Of a stretch of 64,000 nucleotides of DNA, positions 8,513 to 17,270 are shown one piece after another. The stretch's first letter is position 1. Each line of letters starts with the position of its first letter. Made by a program: the position numbers and the translations under genes. This stretch comes from CAYJAY01 sp964370715 (lineage in GTDB: Bacteria > Bacillota > Clostridia > Oscillospirales > Ruminococcaceae), in NCBI GenBank assembly GCA_964370715.1, contig CAYJKJ010000011.1, positions 1-64,000 of the forward strand, written 5' to 3'. The notes beneath the pieces are model-generated. The model ran no database searches. It saw only the letters and a program-made list of their open reading frames with translations, and had not been told where the DNA came from.

Positions 8513-9568
8513 TTATTCCTCTTCGCCGTAATATCCGCTTTCGGGGCGAATATCAATCTTAAATCCGGTTAACCTTGCCGCTAGTCTTGCATTTTGGCCT
8601 TTGTTTCCGATAGCTAGCGACAGTTGATGGTCGGGAACCGTAACTTTGCAAGCTTTCGCTTCAGCGTCTACAACTTCAACGCTCTTTACGTTTGCCGGAG
8701 ACAACGCTTCCGAGATAAACTCTTCCGGATTTTCGCTCCAAAGAACGACATCTATTTTTTCTCCGCCGAGTTCGTCGACTATCGTTGCAATTCTGCTTCC
8801 TTTTGGACCTATGCAAGCGCCTCTGGGGTCAACGTTTGGATCTTTGGAATAAACCGCAATTTTGGTTCTCGCACCCGCTTCCCTTGCAATGCCTTTAATC
8901 TCGACCGTTCCGTCGAAAATCTCGGGAACTTCTGTTTCAAGCATTCTTCTAACGATGTTTGAATGTGTTCTCGATATTAAAATTTTAGGCCCACGTTCGG
9001 CAACCGCAACATCTACGATATAAACCTTTATTCTGTCCCCTTCTTTAATGTTTTCATTAGGGAGCATTTCGGATTTCGGGAGCATCGCTTCGGTTTTTCC
9101 AATCTCAACTACCGCAGCGCCTTTTTTATGATCTATTCTCATAACGTTAACAGTTAAAATCTCGCCTTGTTTTTCGGAAAGCTCATCAAACATTATGTTG
9201 CGTTCCGCTTCGTTAATGCTTTGGCGAATAACGTGTTTCGCTGTTTGCGCCGCAATTCTTCCGAAATCTTTTGTTTTAAGCGGAATATCAAGAACTCCGC
9301 CAAGTTTCGAGCGAACTCTAACCGCTCTCGCTTGTTCCAACGTCACCTCGAGTTCGGGGTTTTCAACCTCTTCAACAATGTTCTTGCGAAGATAAACAGA
9401 AAAGTTTTTCTTTTCGGGGTCAACTTCAACAACGATGTTGTCTCCGTTTCCATAGTCTTTTTTTGCTGCAATAACTATGGCACTTTTTATTTTATCGAGC
9501 AGATAGTCTGCCGGTATTCCTCTTTCTTTTTCAAGAAGATTTAAAGCCTCAAAAAATTCGGCATTCAT
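8513..9568 (-). CDS. nusA: Transcription termination/antitermination factor NusA
   Basis: RNA polymerase-associated elongation and termination factor. 351 residues: N-terminal polymerase-binding domain (1-125), S1 domain (about 133-200), then KH1 and KH2, with DPRGACIGPKGSRI (KH GxxG type) near residue 237 and SLAIGNKGQNARLAARLTG near 318. No C-terminal acidic repeats, as usual in Firmicutes. The start overlaps the rimP stop by one base (TAATG). Confidence 0.98.
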   Translation of the reverse strand: MNAEFFEALNLLEKERGIPADYLLDKIKSAIVIAAKKDYGNGDNIVVEVDPEKKNFSVYLRKNIVEEVENPELEVTLEQARAVRVRSKLGGVLDIPLKTKDFGRIAAQTAKHVIRQSINEAERNIMFDELSEKQGEILTVNVMRIDHKKGAAVVEIGKTEAMLPKSEMLPNENIKEGDRIKVYIVDVAVAERGPKILISRTHSNIVRRMLETEVPEIFDGTVEIKGIAREAGARTKIAVYSKDPNVDPRGACIGPKGSRIATIVDELGGEKIDVVLWSENPEEFISEALSPANVKSVEVVDAEAKACKVTVPDHQLSLAIGNKGQNARLAARLTGFKIDIRPESGYYGEEE

Positions 9569-10053
9569 TAATCTTTTCCTCCAAATAAATCTTGTTCCGA
9601 TGCTTTTATAAAAGCCATTGCTTTCTTATCGAATGTTTTTAATTCCTCTTCAATCAAAACCGAAACGCTGTTGTCGTCATAGCTTTTAAGCATTCCGACA
9701 AATTCTTTTTTTCCGGCTTCATCGGGACGAATAAGTTTAACTTCAACCATCTTTTCGATATAAGCTTTTAAATGGTCGTCGTTTTGCAAAAGTCTTCCGA
9801 TGCCGGGAGAGGAAACTTCAAGAAAATAGCTGTGTTCCGTTGGGTCAAGCTGATCCAAAATCGGGTCGATTGCTCTGCTGAACTTTTCACAATCTTCAAG
9901 CCCTATTCCGCCCTCTTTGTCGATAAACGCCCTTAAATACCAATCGGGTCCTTCTTTTTCAAAACGCACATCCCACAAAACAATCTGTTGTTGTTCCGCT
10001 ATCGGCGCTATTGCCTGCCTCACTACCGTTGCTGTGTTCAATTTTTTTGCCAT
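9568..10053 (-). CDS. rimP: Ribosome maturation factor RimP
   Basis: Required for 30S assembly. About 161 residues from the ATG at 10053 (MAKKLNTATVVRQ); this start has GGAG 9 bases upstream. A longer open frame to 10161 begins before the predicted transcription start, so it is not used. Family stretches: GLEDCEKFSRAIDPILDQLD and YFLEVSSPGIGRLL. First gene of the nusA-infB operon. Confidence 0.95.
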   Translation of the reverse strand: MAKKLNTATVVRQAIAPIAEQQQIVLWDVRFEKEGPDWYLRAFIDKEGGIGLEDCEKFSRAIDPILDQLDPTEHSYFLEVSSPGIGRLLQNDDHLKAYIEKMVEVKLIRPDEAGKKEFVGMLKSYDDNSVSVLIEEELKTFDKKAMAFIKASEQDLFGGKD

Positions 10054-10097
10054 GTATTTATTCTCCAAAACAAATGTCAATTTCTCTATACATACAT

Positions 10098-10123
10098 GAA
10101 AGAGCGGGCAACCCCACTCTTTC
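10098..10123 (-). promoter_or_regulatory. Hairpin in the 5' leader of the rimP-nusA-infB operon
   Basis: GAAAGAG (10098-10104) pairs with CTCTTTC (10117-10123), with GGG/CCC continuing inside. It sits within the first 10-40 transcribed bases. There is no U run after it, so it is not a terminator; it may protect or regulate the transcript. Confidence 0.5.
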
Positions 10124-10132
10124 ACTACAGTT

Positions 10133-10161
10133 AGTATAACATATAAAAAACCACAATGCAA
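10133..10161 (-). promoter_or_regulatory. Promoter of the rimP-nusA-infB operon
   Basis: Minus strand TTGCAT (10156-10161), 17-base spacer, TATACT (10133-10138): a near-consensus sigma-A promoter. Confidence 0.75.
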
Positions 10162-10225
10162 CAGTTATTTTTTGTTTTGATATAGAGTTTATCAACAGAA
10201 TTAAAACGCTGTGTAGTTAAATCAA

Positions 10226-11575
10226 TTATTCCGAAATAACATCGTTAATTTTAATAATCTCTTCCGAAATTATATTAGCTATATCGAAACTCTCGGTTGC
10301 TGTTTTGGTCGTTTGTGAAATCATAGAAAGTATCTCGTTCATCTGTTCTAAAATTTCTTCAACCGTTAGAACCTGTTGTTCTATCTTTTGATGAATTCCA
10401 TCTGCTTTTTCGGCGCTTTCGTTTGATACGTCGATAACGTGTTGCATACTCTTTGCCGCTTCTTTTATAAACTTCGCTCCTTTTTGAACGCTGTTTATTG
10501 ATTCGGTCACAAGCGAACCGCTAGCGGTTGCAGAATCCGAGCTTTTTGCCGCAAGGCGCTGAACCTCTTCCGCCACTACAGCAAACCCTTTTCCGGCAGA
10601 ACCTGCGCTTGCCGCCTCAATCGAGGCATTAAGAGCAAGTATGTTAGTTTGAAACGCTATATCCTCAATGTTCTTGATAATCTCGATTATCTTTCGGCTT
10701 GAAGCTTCCATCTCGTTTATAGCTTCAACCGCAAGATGCATATTTTCGTTTCCATCTTGCAAAATTGCGGCGCTTTGGGTTGCCATTCTTGAAGAAACGA
10801 TAGCCATCTCTTTCGCCTCTTTAATATCAGCTACCATTCCGTCGCTCTTTGTCGTCAGCGCACCAACTATCTCGTTTTGGCTTTCTGCGCTTCGGCTTAG
10901 GTCGTCTGATATCGAAAGCATATCGGTAGAGGTTATCTTTAGGTTATCCAAACGCAGTTTTATAGTTTCAAAAATTTCGTTAATTTTATCTGTTTGTTCT
11001 CTTTGTTCCTCAACATTACCCTCAAGCTGTTGCATAAGTTGAGCGGTCGCAAGCTCTTTTTCTTTGGATTTATCTAAAAACTTTATTCCCCAGTCGAGCA
11101 AGAAATAAACAAAAATCATGCTGAAGTTAAAACCTATAACGGTTCTCACGATAAATGATAGCGTTACGCCTTGATATATCGCCGATTTGAAAAAGAAAAA
11201 TGTTACGACAAACAAAACATTCGTCGTTATCCATTGGGTTAAGACCGTGTTCTTTTTATAATATAAAGCGTTGAACGTTATAACCGATGTTATCAAGGTG
11301 AACCCTGCGATAAACTCGCCACCCAACAAACTAAACCCTACTATCAAAGTGTATTGAGAGTATGCGATTATCTTTATCGTCACATTTTGTGTTGATTTAA
11401 CTAAAGAAATTTGAGCCGCCAACGTTACAAGAGCTGTGCAAGCAAATATAGCGAAAGCGATGATATAATCCCCCGAAAAGAGATTTAACAATGTATAGAG
11501 AGTTCCTCCTACAGCCAAAACTATTCTATTAATTTTTAAGAGTTTTTCGCTTTTTATTACTCCGGTGTTTTGCAT
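10226..11575 (-). CDS. Methyl-accepting chemotaxis protein with a membrane-embedded N-terminus
   Basis: 449 residues. The first 165 residues hold about five or six hydrophobic segments with short loops and no large extracellular sensor. A coiled coil and the signalling domain follow. The hairpin tip is AFQTNILALNASIEAASAG (about 307-325), continuing GKGFAVVAEEVQRLAAKS, which is diagnostic for receptors that control CheA. No HAMP domain is evident. The ligand is not predictable; a polytopic sensor without a periplasmic domain may report membrane or energy state. No che genes are adjacent. The ribosome binding site AAAGG precedes the ATG by about 12 bases. Confidence 0.93.
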   Translation of the reverse strand: MQNTGVIKSEKLLKINRIVLAVGGTLYTLLNLFSGDYIIAFAIFACTALVTLAAQISLVKSTQNVTIKIIAYSQYTLIVGFSLLGGEFIAGFTLITSVITFNALYYKKNTVLTQWITTNVLFVVTFFFFKSAIYQGVTLSFIVRTVIGFNFSMIFVYFLLDWGIKFLDKSKEKELATAQLMQQLEGNVEEQREQTDKINEIFETIKLRLDNLKITSTDMLSISDDLSRSAESQNEIVGALTTKSDGMVADIKEAKEMAIVSSRMATQSAAILQDGNENMHLAVEAINEMEASSRKIIEIIKNIEDIAFQTNILALNASIEAASAGSAGKGFAVVAEEVQRLAAKSSDSATASGSLVTESINSVQKGAKFIKEAAKSMQHVIDVSNESAEKADGIHQKIEQQVLTVEEILEQMNEILSMISQTTKTATESFDIANIISEEIIKINDVISE

Positions 11576-11694
11576 TTTATCAAGAGCCTTTCATTTTTTT
11601 ACTGTTATGTAATAAATATTATTATTTACAATTATATCGAAAATCAAATACAAATTCTTTTAATAAATGTTAACATATTTAAAAATTTGCTTTA

Positions 11695-11726
11695 ATTATA
11701 CCGAATTGAACTTTCCGTTTTGTCAA
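11695..11726 (-). promoter_or_regulatory. Possible promoter of the chemotaxis receptor gene
   Basis: Minus strand TTGACA (11721-11726) and TATAAT (11695-11700), both consensus but 20 bases apart, which is longer than ideal. The TTGACAAAACGGAA string recurs exactly at 60507 before gltX. Confidence 0.4.
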
Positions 11727-11801
11727 TCTAATTCGAGCTTTGTGTAACTATTTTTTTATAAGAATCGTAATACACACGAATTTTTTCAAAACATAATAAA
11801 A

Positions 11802-11832
11802 ACGCTAGACCCAAAATCAATGGATCCAGCGT
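11802..11832 (-). terminator. Terminator of the tRNA-Gln/tRNA-Pro operon
   Basis: A 12-pair stem (11802-11813 with 11821-11832) with two G-U pairs in the minus-strand RNA, followed by UUUUU. It lies 8 bases past the tRNA-Pro CCA end. Confidence 0.8.
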
Positions 11833-11840
11833 CACGCTGG

Positions 11841-11917
11841 TGGTCGGAGTGCGGGGATTCGAACCCCGGGCCTCTTGGTCCCGAACCAAGCGCGATACCA
11901 AACTTCGCCACACCCCG
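11841..11917 (-). tRNA. tRNA-Pro (anticodon CGG)
   Basis: 77 bases including an encoded CCA. The acceptor arm CGGGGTG/CACTCCG closes with one G-U pair; the T-arm has GGTTCGAATCC. The anticodon stem CTTGG/CCAAG encloses TTCGGGA, giving anticodon CGG, which reads CCG. Second gene of a two-tRNA transcript. Confidence 0.95.
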
Positions 11918-11967
11918 ATAACAATTTGCATAATCTCAAACTAAATATCAACCAAACGCTACACTGT

Positions 11968-12041
11968 TGGTTGCGGAACTAGGATTTGAACCCAGACAAA
12001 CAGAGTCAGAGTCTGTCGTGCTACCATTACACAATTCCGCA
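11968..12041 (-). tRNA. tRNA-Gln (anticodon CTG)
   Basis: 74 bases including an encoded CCA. Acceptor arm TGCGGAA/TTCCGCA. The anticodon stem ACAGA/TCTGT encloses CTCTGAC, so the anticodon is CTG and reads CAG. T-loop GGTTCAAATCC is canonical. First gene of the tRNA transcript. Confidence 0.94.
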
Positions 12042-12054
12042 TTGTGCAAAAAAT

Positions 12055-12082
12055 ATTATACCTTAAATAATAAAAAAGTCAA
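12055..12082 (-). promoter_or_regulatory. tRNA operon promoter
   Basis: Minus strand TTGACT (12077-12082), 16-base spacer, TATAAT (12055-12060), starting about 10 bases before tRNA-Gln. Confidence 0.75.
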
Positions 12083-12156
12083 TAGCTAATTTATGTTTTT
12101 CTAAAATTTCAAAAAAACTTAGCAAAAAAGTTGTTTTGTTAAACATAGTGTAGTTG

Positions 12157-12186
12157 TTGACATTTAACTACGATATATAGTAGAAT
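12157..12186 (+). promoter_or_regulatory. Promoter of the SGNH-like / DUF4358 gene pair
   Basis: TTGACA (12157-12162), 18-base spacer, TAGAAT (12181-12186). The rest of 12042-12246 is AT-rich with nothing else recognisable. Confidence 0.6.
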
Positions 12187-12246
12187 TTATACAAGGTTGC
12201 AAAACGACACCTTAATTATAACAAGCTAGGGGTTGAATGTAAACTC

Positions 12247-13107
12247 ATGATGACACCTGAAGAATTAGCAAGAAAAAAAAAGGTAATGGCGAAAATTCGT
12301 CGCAAAAAACGTATTCGCAGAAGAATTATTGCGTTTTCAATTACGGGGATTTTGCTTATATTGATTATATTCGGTATAGTTAAGTTGATAGGTGCAATAA
12401 TAGAAAACAACGAAGATGTTGTGACGCCTGTTCAGATTGGCCCCGAATTTTTGCAAAACGATGTTGTTCCGGCGTATATAAAACCATACGACTATTATCT
12501 TCCGGTTCCTGAAACAACCGAAATTTCCGCCGATCTTTCAAATTCGATTATACTAGGAGATTTCCGAGTTGCCGGTCTAGAGCTTTATTATCCAGGTTCT
12601 ATCGATATCGCTTATAACGATAACGTTAAGATGACCGCTGCGCTCGAATCAAGTTTTAGCGGAACTAATGGTCAAAGCCTTGATATCGAGGAAGTTTTTG
12701 TCGATAAAAAATATGATAACATCTATTTATTCTTTGGTGTAAACGAACTTCAAGGGGTTCAAACCCCGGCATTTTATACAGCATACATGGATTTTGTCAC
12801 ACATATTAAGACGCTACAACCCGATTCGGATATCTACCTTTTAAACCTTGTTTCGGTTTCGCAAAACGCAATTGATACAACCGAAGCATACTATGCCGAC
12901 AAAATTAATGCCGTCAATTCTCTTATAAAGGATGTAGCGGTAGCACAAAAGGTGTATTATATCGACATAGACAGCGTTTTGTCACCCGATGGTGTTTTGC
13001 TTGAACAGTTTGACGCCGGCAACGGAATAGGATTAAATCCCGATGCATACGAACAACTATTGGAATATATTAAATCACATATCGTAATAAAGGAGAACTA
13101 CGCTTGA
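12247..13107 (+). CDS. Membrane-anchored SGNH/GDSL-fold protein lacking catalytic residues
   Basis: 286 residues. A strongly basic start (residues 9-26) and one membrane segment (about 27-50) make it a type II anchored protein with an extracellular domain. The domain follows the SGNH hydrolase plan: block I IILGDFRVAGLELYY (101-115), block III LFFGVNEL (161-168), block V GNGIGLNPDAYEQLLEYI (258-275). In active relatives these read GDSR, GxND and DGIHLNPxGY; here the nucleophile Ser is Phe106 and the Asp and His of block V are Asn259 and Gly262. It is therefore probably a non-enzymatic relative. Two adjacent ATGs exist (12247, 12250). The next gene starts inside its stop codon. Confidence 0.75.
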   Translation: MMTPEELARKKKVMAKIRRKKRIRRRIIAFSITGILLILIIFGIVKLIGAIIENNEDVVTPVQIGPEFLQNDVVPAYIKPYDYYLPVPETTEISADLSNSIILGDFRVAGLELYYPGSIDIAYNDNVKMTAALESSFSGTNGQSLDIEEVFVDKKYDNIYLFFGVNELQGVQTPAFYTAYMDFVTHIKTLQPDSDIYLLNLVSVSQNAIDTTEAYYADKINAVNSLIKDVAVAQKVYYIDIDSVLSPDGVLLEQFDAGNGIGLNPDAYEQLLEYIKSHIVIKENYA

Positions 13108-13565
13108 AAAAATTATTAATTCTAACACTAATCGCAATTATTTCGATTTCGCTTATCGCTTGTGGAAGCAGCGCAGCGAGCGATATCGACACGGAAGCTC
13201 TTGTTTCGGAACTTCAATCAAAAGAATTGTTTGTCAGCCAGCTAAGCCCGGCAAACGATCAAGCGATGCAAAGCATTGTTAAGGTGGATTTAAGTTTGGT
13301 AGAAAGCTATCAATACTTTGTGTCTGCCGAGTATACCGGAGAGGAATACGGGGTGTTTGTTTGCAATTCAGAAGCCGATGCAAAAACACTTGCGGAACAC
13401 TTTAACGCAAGAACCGAGGAGCTTTTAGCGGTGTATCAAGACTATGCAACCGAGGCATTGCCAAGAATTGAAAAAGCAACCGTTAGCCAAAGCGGAAAAT
13501 ATGTAGCCTATGTCATAGCTGATAACAGCGACGAAGCGGCAACAATCTTAGCAAACTATTTTTAG
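13104..13565 (+). CDS. DUF4358-type lipoprotein
   Basis: 153 residues beginning at a TTG preceded by AAAGGAG. The N-terminus is a lipoprotein signal ending LIAC (Cys near residue 20) followed by a Ser/Ala-rich linker. The rest resembles the small DUF4358 family: YGVFVCNSEADAKTLAEHF around residues 90-108, then a C-terminal SGKYVAYVIADNSDEAATILANYF. In Clostridia such lipoproteins are commonly found beside SGNH, MBOAT and DHHW genes of cell-surface polymer acylation (recalled association). The start overlaps the SGNH gene by 4 bases, so they are co-translated. Confidence 0.75.
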   Translation: MKKLLILTLIAIISISLIACGSSAASDIDTEALVSELQSKELFVSQLSPANDQAMQSIVKVDLSLVESYQYFVSAEYTGEEYGVFVCNSEADAKTLAEHFNARTEELLAVYQDYATEALPRIEKATVSQSGKYVAYVIADNSDEAATILANYF

Positions 13566-13608
13566 GAACAATAATTAAGCTTAAAAAAATATCTACAAGG
13601 TATGATTG

Positions 13609-13660
13609 AAAAATCCCCCGAAATGATGAGCCGCAGGCGAGGAATCGAGGGGGATTTTTT
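13609..13660 (+). terminator. Terminator after the lipoprotein gene
   Basis: AAAAATCCCCC (13609-13619) pairs with GGGGGATTTTT (13649-13659) around a 29-base loop, followed by a T run. Between here and the rtcB promoter (13661-13759) I see only a small ACCGA/TCGGT hairpin and no gene. Confidence 0.85.
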
Positions 13661-13759
13661 GGCGCATAAAACTGGCTCTTTGTCAAATGTAGGAGTAACC
13701 CGATAAAAAGGAACCGAGACAATCGGTAGCACCTTAAGCGTCCGAATGTTTTTTAGAAC

Positions 13760-13788
13760 TTGTATATAGAAAGAAAATCTGTTAAAAT
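13760..13788 (+). promoter_or_regulatory. rtcB promoter
   Basis: TTGTAT (13760-13765), 17-base spacer, TAAAAT (13783-13788), 75 bases before the gene. Confidence 0.55.
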
Positions 13789-13863
13789 GCAGAAAACATT
13801 ATGGTTGATGGTGGAAACGAAAATTTACCCGAGCAACCAAAATCATGAAAGGAGCATAGATTT

Positions 13864-15087
13864 ATGATAGAGATAAAAGGCACATATGGCACTGCAAAAA
13901 TATTTGCCGACACTATCGAGGAAACTGCGATAGATCAAATCAAAACACTTTGTGATCAAACCTTTTGCAATGGTGCAAAGATTAGAATAATGCCCGATGT
14001 TCACACCGGTGCAGGCTGTGTGATTGGCTTTACTGCAAACCTTGGTGACATGGTAATTCCCAATATTGTTGGCGTCGACATAGGTTGTGGAATGCTTACA
14101 GTGGAGCTTTCGAAAATAAACTTTGATTTTACGCTGTTGGATGATGTAATCCGTGAGTTTGTTCCAAGCGGAAAAGAGATCCACGATGGTCGATTTGTGA
14201 AATATCCCGCCCTTTTAGAGCTTAACTGCTATCGTGAGTTAAAAAGAGCAAAACGAATGGAACGCAGTATCGGTACATTGGGTGGTGGTAACCATTTTAT
14301 TGAAATTGATATCGATGATGATGGAAACAAATATTTGGTAATACATACCGGAAGCCGAAATTTAGGCAAACAAGTTGCCGATTACTATCAAAACTTGGCT
14401 TTTGAAATTTTAAGCGGTAAAGATAAACTTTTTGAGGCACAAGCAGCATTGATTGAAGATTATAAAGCACAGGGTCGTAAGAGCGAACTCCAAGCTGCTA
14501 TTAAAAATCTTAAAAAGGAATTTGAAGCTAAGAGCGTAGATATTCCCAAAGATTTATGCTATTTGACAGGGAAATATCGGGATATGTATCTTGATGATAT
14601 GAAAATCTGTCAAGAGTTTGCAACCCTTAACAGAACAACTATCGCCGACATCATCTTGAAAAAATTACTTGGTAAAAGCCTTGAGGATTTTTCTCATTTT
14701 GAAACAGTTCACAACTATATAGATTTAGACAGCAACATTGTAAGAAAAGGTGCTGTGTCGGCGCAAAAAGGCGAGAAATTGCTCATTCCTATCAATATGC
14801 GTGATGGTTCACTTGTCTGTATCGGTAAAGGAAACGAGGATTGGAACTACTCTTCTCCTCATGGCGCAGGGCGGCTTTTTTCAAGAACCGCAGCAAAGGA
14901 TAAGTTTACCCTTGCTGAATTTGAACAAAGTATGGAAAATGTTTTTACTACTTCGATTAATAACAAAACTCTTGACGAATGTCCTATGGCGTATAAAGAT
15001 ATGAGTGAAATTGTTAAAAACATTGGATCTACCGCTGAGATAATAAAACACATAAAGCCTATTTACAATTTTAAAGCTTGTGATTAA
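13864..15087 (+). CDS. rtcB: RtcB-family RNA ligase
   Basis: GTP- and Mn-dependent ligase that joins 2',3'-cyclic phosphate (or 3'-phosphate) and 5'-OH RNA ends, used in RNA repair. 407 residues. Metal- and guanylate-binding motifs are all visible: MPDVHTGAGCVIGFTA (near 40), GVDIGCGM (near 75), LGGGNHFIEID (near 140), HTGSRNLGKQ (near 160) and the C-terminal SSPHGAGRLFSR holding the guanylylated His (near 332). It is a single-gene unit with its own promoter and a strong terminator; no archease or RtcA gene is adjacent. Its glycine codons lean to GGT more than neighbours, a weak hint of transfer. Confidence 0.94.
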   Translation: MIEIKGTYGTAKIFADTIEETAIDQIKTLCDQTFCNGAKIRIMPDVHTGAGCVIGFTANLGDMVIPNIVGVDIGCGMLTVELSKINFDFTLLDDVIREFVPSGKEIHDGRFVKYPALLELNCYRELKRAKRMERSIGTLGGGNHFIEIDIDDDGNKYLVIHTGSRNLGKQVADYYQNLAFEILSGKDKLFEAQAALIEDYKAQGRKSELQAAIKNLKKEFEAKSVDIPKDLCYLTGKYRDMYLDDMKICQEFATLNRTTIADIILKKLLGKSLEDFSHFETVHNYIDLDSNIVRKGAVSAQKGEKLLIPINMRDGSLVCIGKGNEDWNYSSPHGAGRLFSRTAAKDKFTLAEFEQSMENVFTTSINNKTLDECPMAYKDMSEIVKNIGSTAEIIKHIKPIYNFKACD

Positions 15088-15118
15088 AAATGTTATCAGC
15101 AAGCTGTTTTAAGCCAAA

Positions 15119-15166
15119 AAACCAGGGTGTGACTAAACTTAAAATGTCACACCCTGGTTTGATTTT
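15119..15166. terminator. Strong terminator between rtcB and the diguanylate cyclase, probably bidirectional
   Basis: A perfect stem of about 15 pairs (around 15119-15133 with 15146-15160, core CCAGGGTGTGAC) with T runs: GATTTTTT on the plus side and TTTTT on the minus side. Both converging genes end within 35 bases. Confidence 0.88.
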
Positions 15167-15172
15167 TTAAAA

Positions 15173-16504
15173 CTATGCTTCTTGTTCCTTATCGCTTATT
15201 ATCGAGATAGGACGGTTTCTTAAACCTTTTATCTTGTTTTTATTTTGATACATCTTTTTGTCAACAATTTTAAAATGGTGTTCGAATTCTTCTCTTGTTC
15301 TACCAATAAATTCATCATAACCACAAGCTACCGAGAATTTTTGAGATTTATTGATGTTGGCTTCCGCTATTAATTCTTGAATGTTCTTAACGATTGTTTT
15401 AATCTCTTGTTCATCAAGGTCACTAGCTAAAACAACAAATTCATCTCCGCCGATTCTAAACACCTTGCCTTTTTCTCCAAAAGAACTGGAAAGGATTTGT
15501 TGGGTTGATTTAATGGTGCTGTCTCCTTCGATATGCCCTAGGTTATCGTTGATGTTTTTAAGGTTGTTCATATCGAATATAAGACACCAAAAACGATGTT
15601 GCTCGCCTTCTTCAAGGTCTTTAGCGAATATATCGGACAGTTCCTCGTGGTAGGCGGTTGTGTTGTATCCGCCGGTCAAGATATCTTTAAACGAATAATC
15701 AAGCAACATTTTGCGAAGATTATCGACTACTTTTGCAATTAACCCAATTTCATCTTTAGTGAAGAGTTCTTCCGGTATAGGGCTTTTCATGTTTTCGATT
15801 TTGGTCATTCTCGAAACCGATTGTTCAAGATTAACAAGGCTTGATGTCAGGGTGTTTGCGAATGTTTTAGTCATGAAGTATATGACCAAAACCCCTAGTA
15901 TGTTGGTTGCAATAACCACTATTAAAACTATAACAACAACATCATCGTTTGTATCCATAGCTTGTTGCATCAATAGTTTTTCTTCGGTTAAAAACGTGTC
16001 GATGCTTCCGAAAAATTCATTTGCTATGGGGGTAACTCTGGTTAGCGCTTCAAGAGCATCTTCATATGCGCCGCCTTGAATTCTTATATCTGATGAAAGA
16101 ATCATACTCTCTTTATAGATATTTTTTTGCTCGATTATTGCGTTAAATGTTTCAAGCTTGTCATCGGTTAGCCTTGTTGCGAATGTATCCATCTGGCTGT
16201 CTAGCGTGTCGAAAGCTACTATATATTGACCATAAAGTTCAAGCTGTGTTGTCGGGTCTTCCTGTAAAAGGATATCACGCCCTAAAACACGACAACGATA
16301 CATCGTTTGAACAATTTCGTTTAACTGTTCGGTTTTTTCAACATTTTTTGTGAATATGACCTGTGACATATTATTAAGGGTGAAAACCGACATAAGCGAA
16401 ACCGAACCCATTATTATAAACATGAGTATAGTTATAATCTGTTTAGGAATAAACTTTTTTGCAATCGGAGCATTATATAGCCATCTCTTATAGTTTTTAA
16501 ACAA
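15173..16504 (-). CDS. Membrane-bound diguanylate cyclase (HAMP-GGDEF)
   Basis: Makes cyclic di-GMP. 443 residues: membrane segment 1 (about 21-43), a helical extracellular four-helix-bundle-like sensor (45-185), membrane segment 2 (188-212), a HAMP-like linker (210-262) and a GGDEF domain (about 270-435). The active-site motif is intact (RIGGDEFVVLASD, GGDEF at 352-356) and NNLKNINDNLGHIEGD is the nucleotide-binding part. There is no RxxD inhibitory site upstream of GGDEF, so product feedback by that route is unlikely. It starts at a TTG (16504) with GGAGGT about 6 bases away. Confidence 0.93.
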   Translation of the reverse strand: MFKNYKRWLYNAPIAKKFIPKQIITILMFIIMGSVSLMSVFTLNNMSQVIFTKNVEKTEQLNEIVQTMYRCRVLGRDILLQEDPTTQLELYGQYIVAFDTLDSQMDTFATRLTDDKLETFNAIIEQKNIYKESMILSSDIRIQGGAYEDALEALTRVTPIANEFFGSIDTFLTEEKLLMQQAMDTNDDVVVIVLIVVIATNILGVLVIYFMTKTFANTLTSSLVNLEQSVSRMTKIENMKSPIPEELFTKDEIGLIAKVVDNLRKMLLDYSFKDILTGGYNTTAYHEELSDIFAKDLEEGEQHRFWCLIFDMNNLKNINDNLGHIEGDSTIKSTQQILSSSFGEKGKVFRIGGDEFVVLASDLDEQEIKTIVKNIQELIAEANINKSQKFSVACGYDEFIGRTREEFEHHFKIVDKKMYQNKNKIKGLRNRPISIISDKEQEA

Positions 16505-16543
16505 AACCTACCTCCGTTTAGTTAATGGGATTACATTTATTAA

Positions 16544-16573
16544 AGTATATCATATATACTACTTGTAAAACAA
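16544..16573 (-). promoter_or_regulatory. Promoter of the HAMP-GGDEF gene
   Basis: Minus strand TTGTTT (16568-16573), 18-base spacer, TATACT (16544-16549). The rest of 16574-16681 is AT-rich with no convincing gene. Confidence 0.5.
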
Positions 16574-16681
16574 GTTTAATATATATTTTGGTCTATTTTG
16601 TATATAATTTTATCATAATGCACAACTTTAGTAGAGCATATTTTTCTTTGGTTATAAAAAAACAAGAAAATATTTATGGTT

Positions 16682-17269
16682 CTATGCTATTTTTAAAACT
16701 TCAAACAATATTATTCCAACAAATCCGGAACCCAAAACAACAAACGCCGGATTAATTTTAGCAAAGCGAATAGCAGCAAAAGATAAAACACAAAGAAAAA
16801 ACGACATTATATCGATATTTTGAGCAGAGACAACATCTCCGCCGAAAACGACCATTACAAAGATTGTTGCTCCTGCCGCCGCTATCAAACCCGTTCCAAC
16901 GGGGCGCAAGAATTTAAGCATATTTTGAACAACATCGAGTGTTCGGTATTTATAATAAAGCATTGCAAGAAACGTAACGATTATACAAGAAGGCGCAATC
17001 GCACCAACCGTTGCGATAATTCCTCCCAAAATCCCGGCAACCTTTATTCCAACAAACGTTGCGGAGTTTATAAGAATTGGTCCTGGGGTCATCTGGCTTA
17101 TCGTTACAAGATCAATAAATTCCGATGGCGATATAAATCCTCTTATATCTACGATAAGGCTTTCGATAAGAGGGAGCATTGCATACCCGCCTCCAAACCC
17201 CAAAGCGCCTATCTTTATAAAATCGAAAAACAGCAGAAACACAGTGTGTAACGCGAGTGCAGTGTTCAT
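16682..17269 (-). CDS. chrA2: Chromate transporter family protein, second half
   Basis: 195 residues, one CHR domain of five to six membrane segments, typical of the short-chain chromate transporters that work as pairs. GALGFGGGYAMLPLIES near residue 22 is the family signature and SQMTPGPILINSATFVGIKVAG near 58 the second. Although named for chromate, the physiological substrate in anaerobes is unclear. It is separated from its partner by a single base. Confidence 0.9.
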   Translation of the reverse strand: MNTALALHTVFLLFFDFIKIGALGFGGGYAMLPLIESLIVDIRGFISPSEFIDLVTISQMTPGPILINSATFVGIKVAGILGGIIATVGAIAPSCIIVTFLAMLYYKYRTLDVVQNMLKFLRPVGTGLIAAAGATIFVMVVFGGDVVSAQNIDIMSFFLCVLSFAAIRFAKINPAFVVLGSGFVGIILFEVLKIA

Positions 17270-17270
17270 A

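Noticed and set aside
16525..16755. 76-codon frame on the plus strand between the cyclase and chromate transporter genes
   Set aside because: AT-rich, no ribosome binding site, overlaps the end of the opposing transporter gene and the promoter of the cyclase gene.
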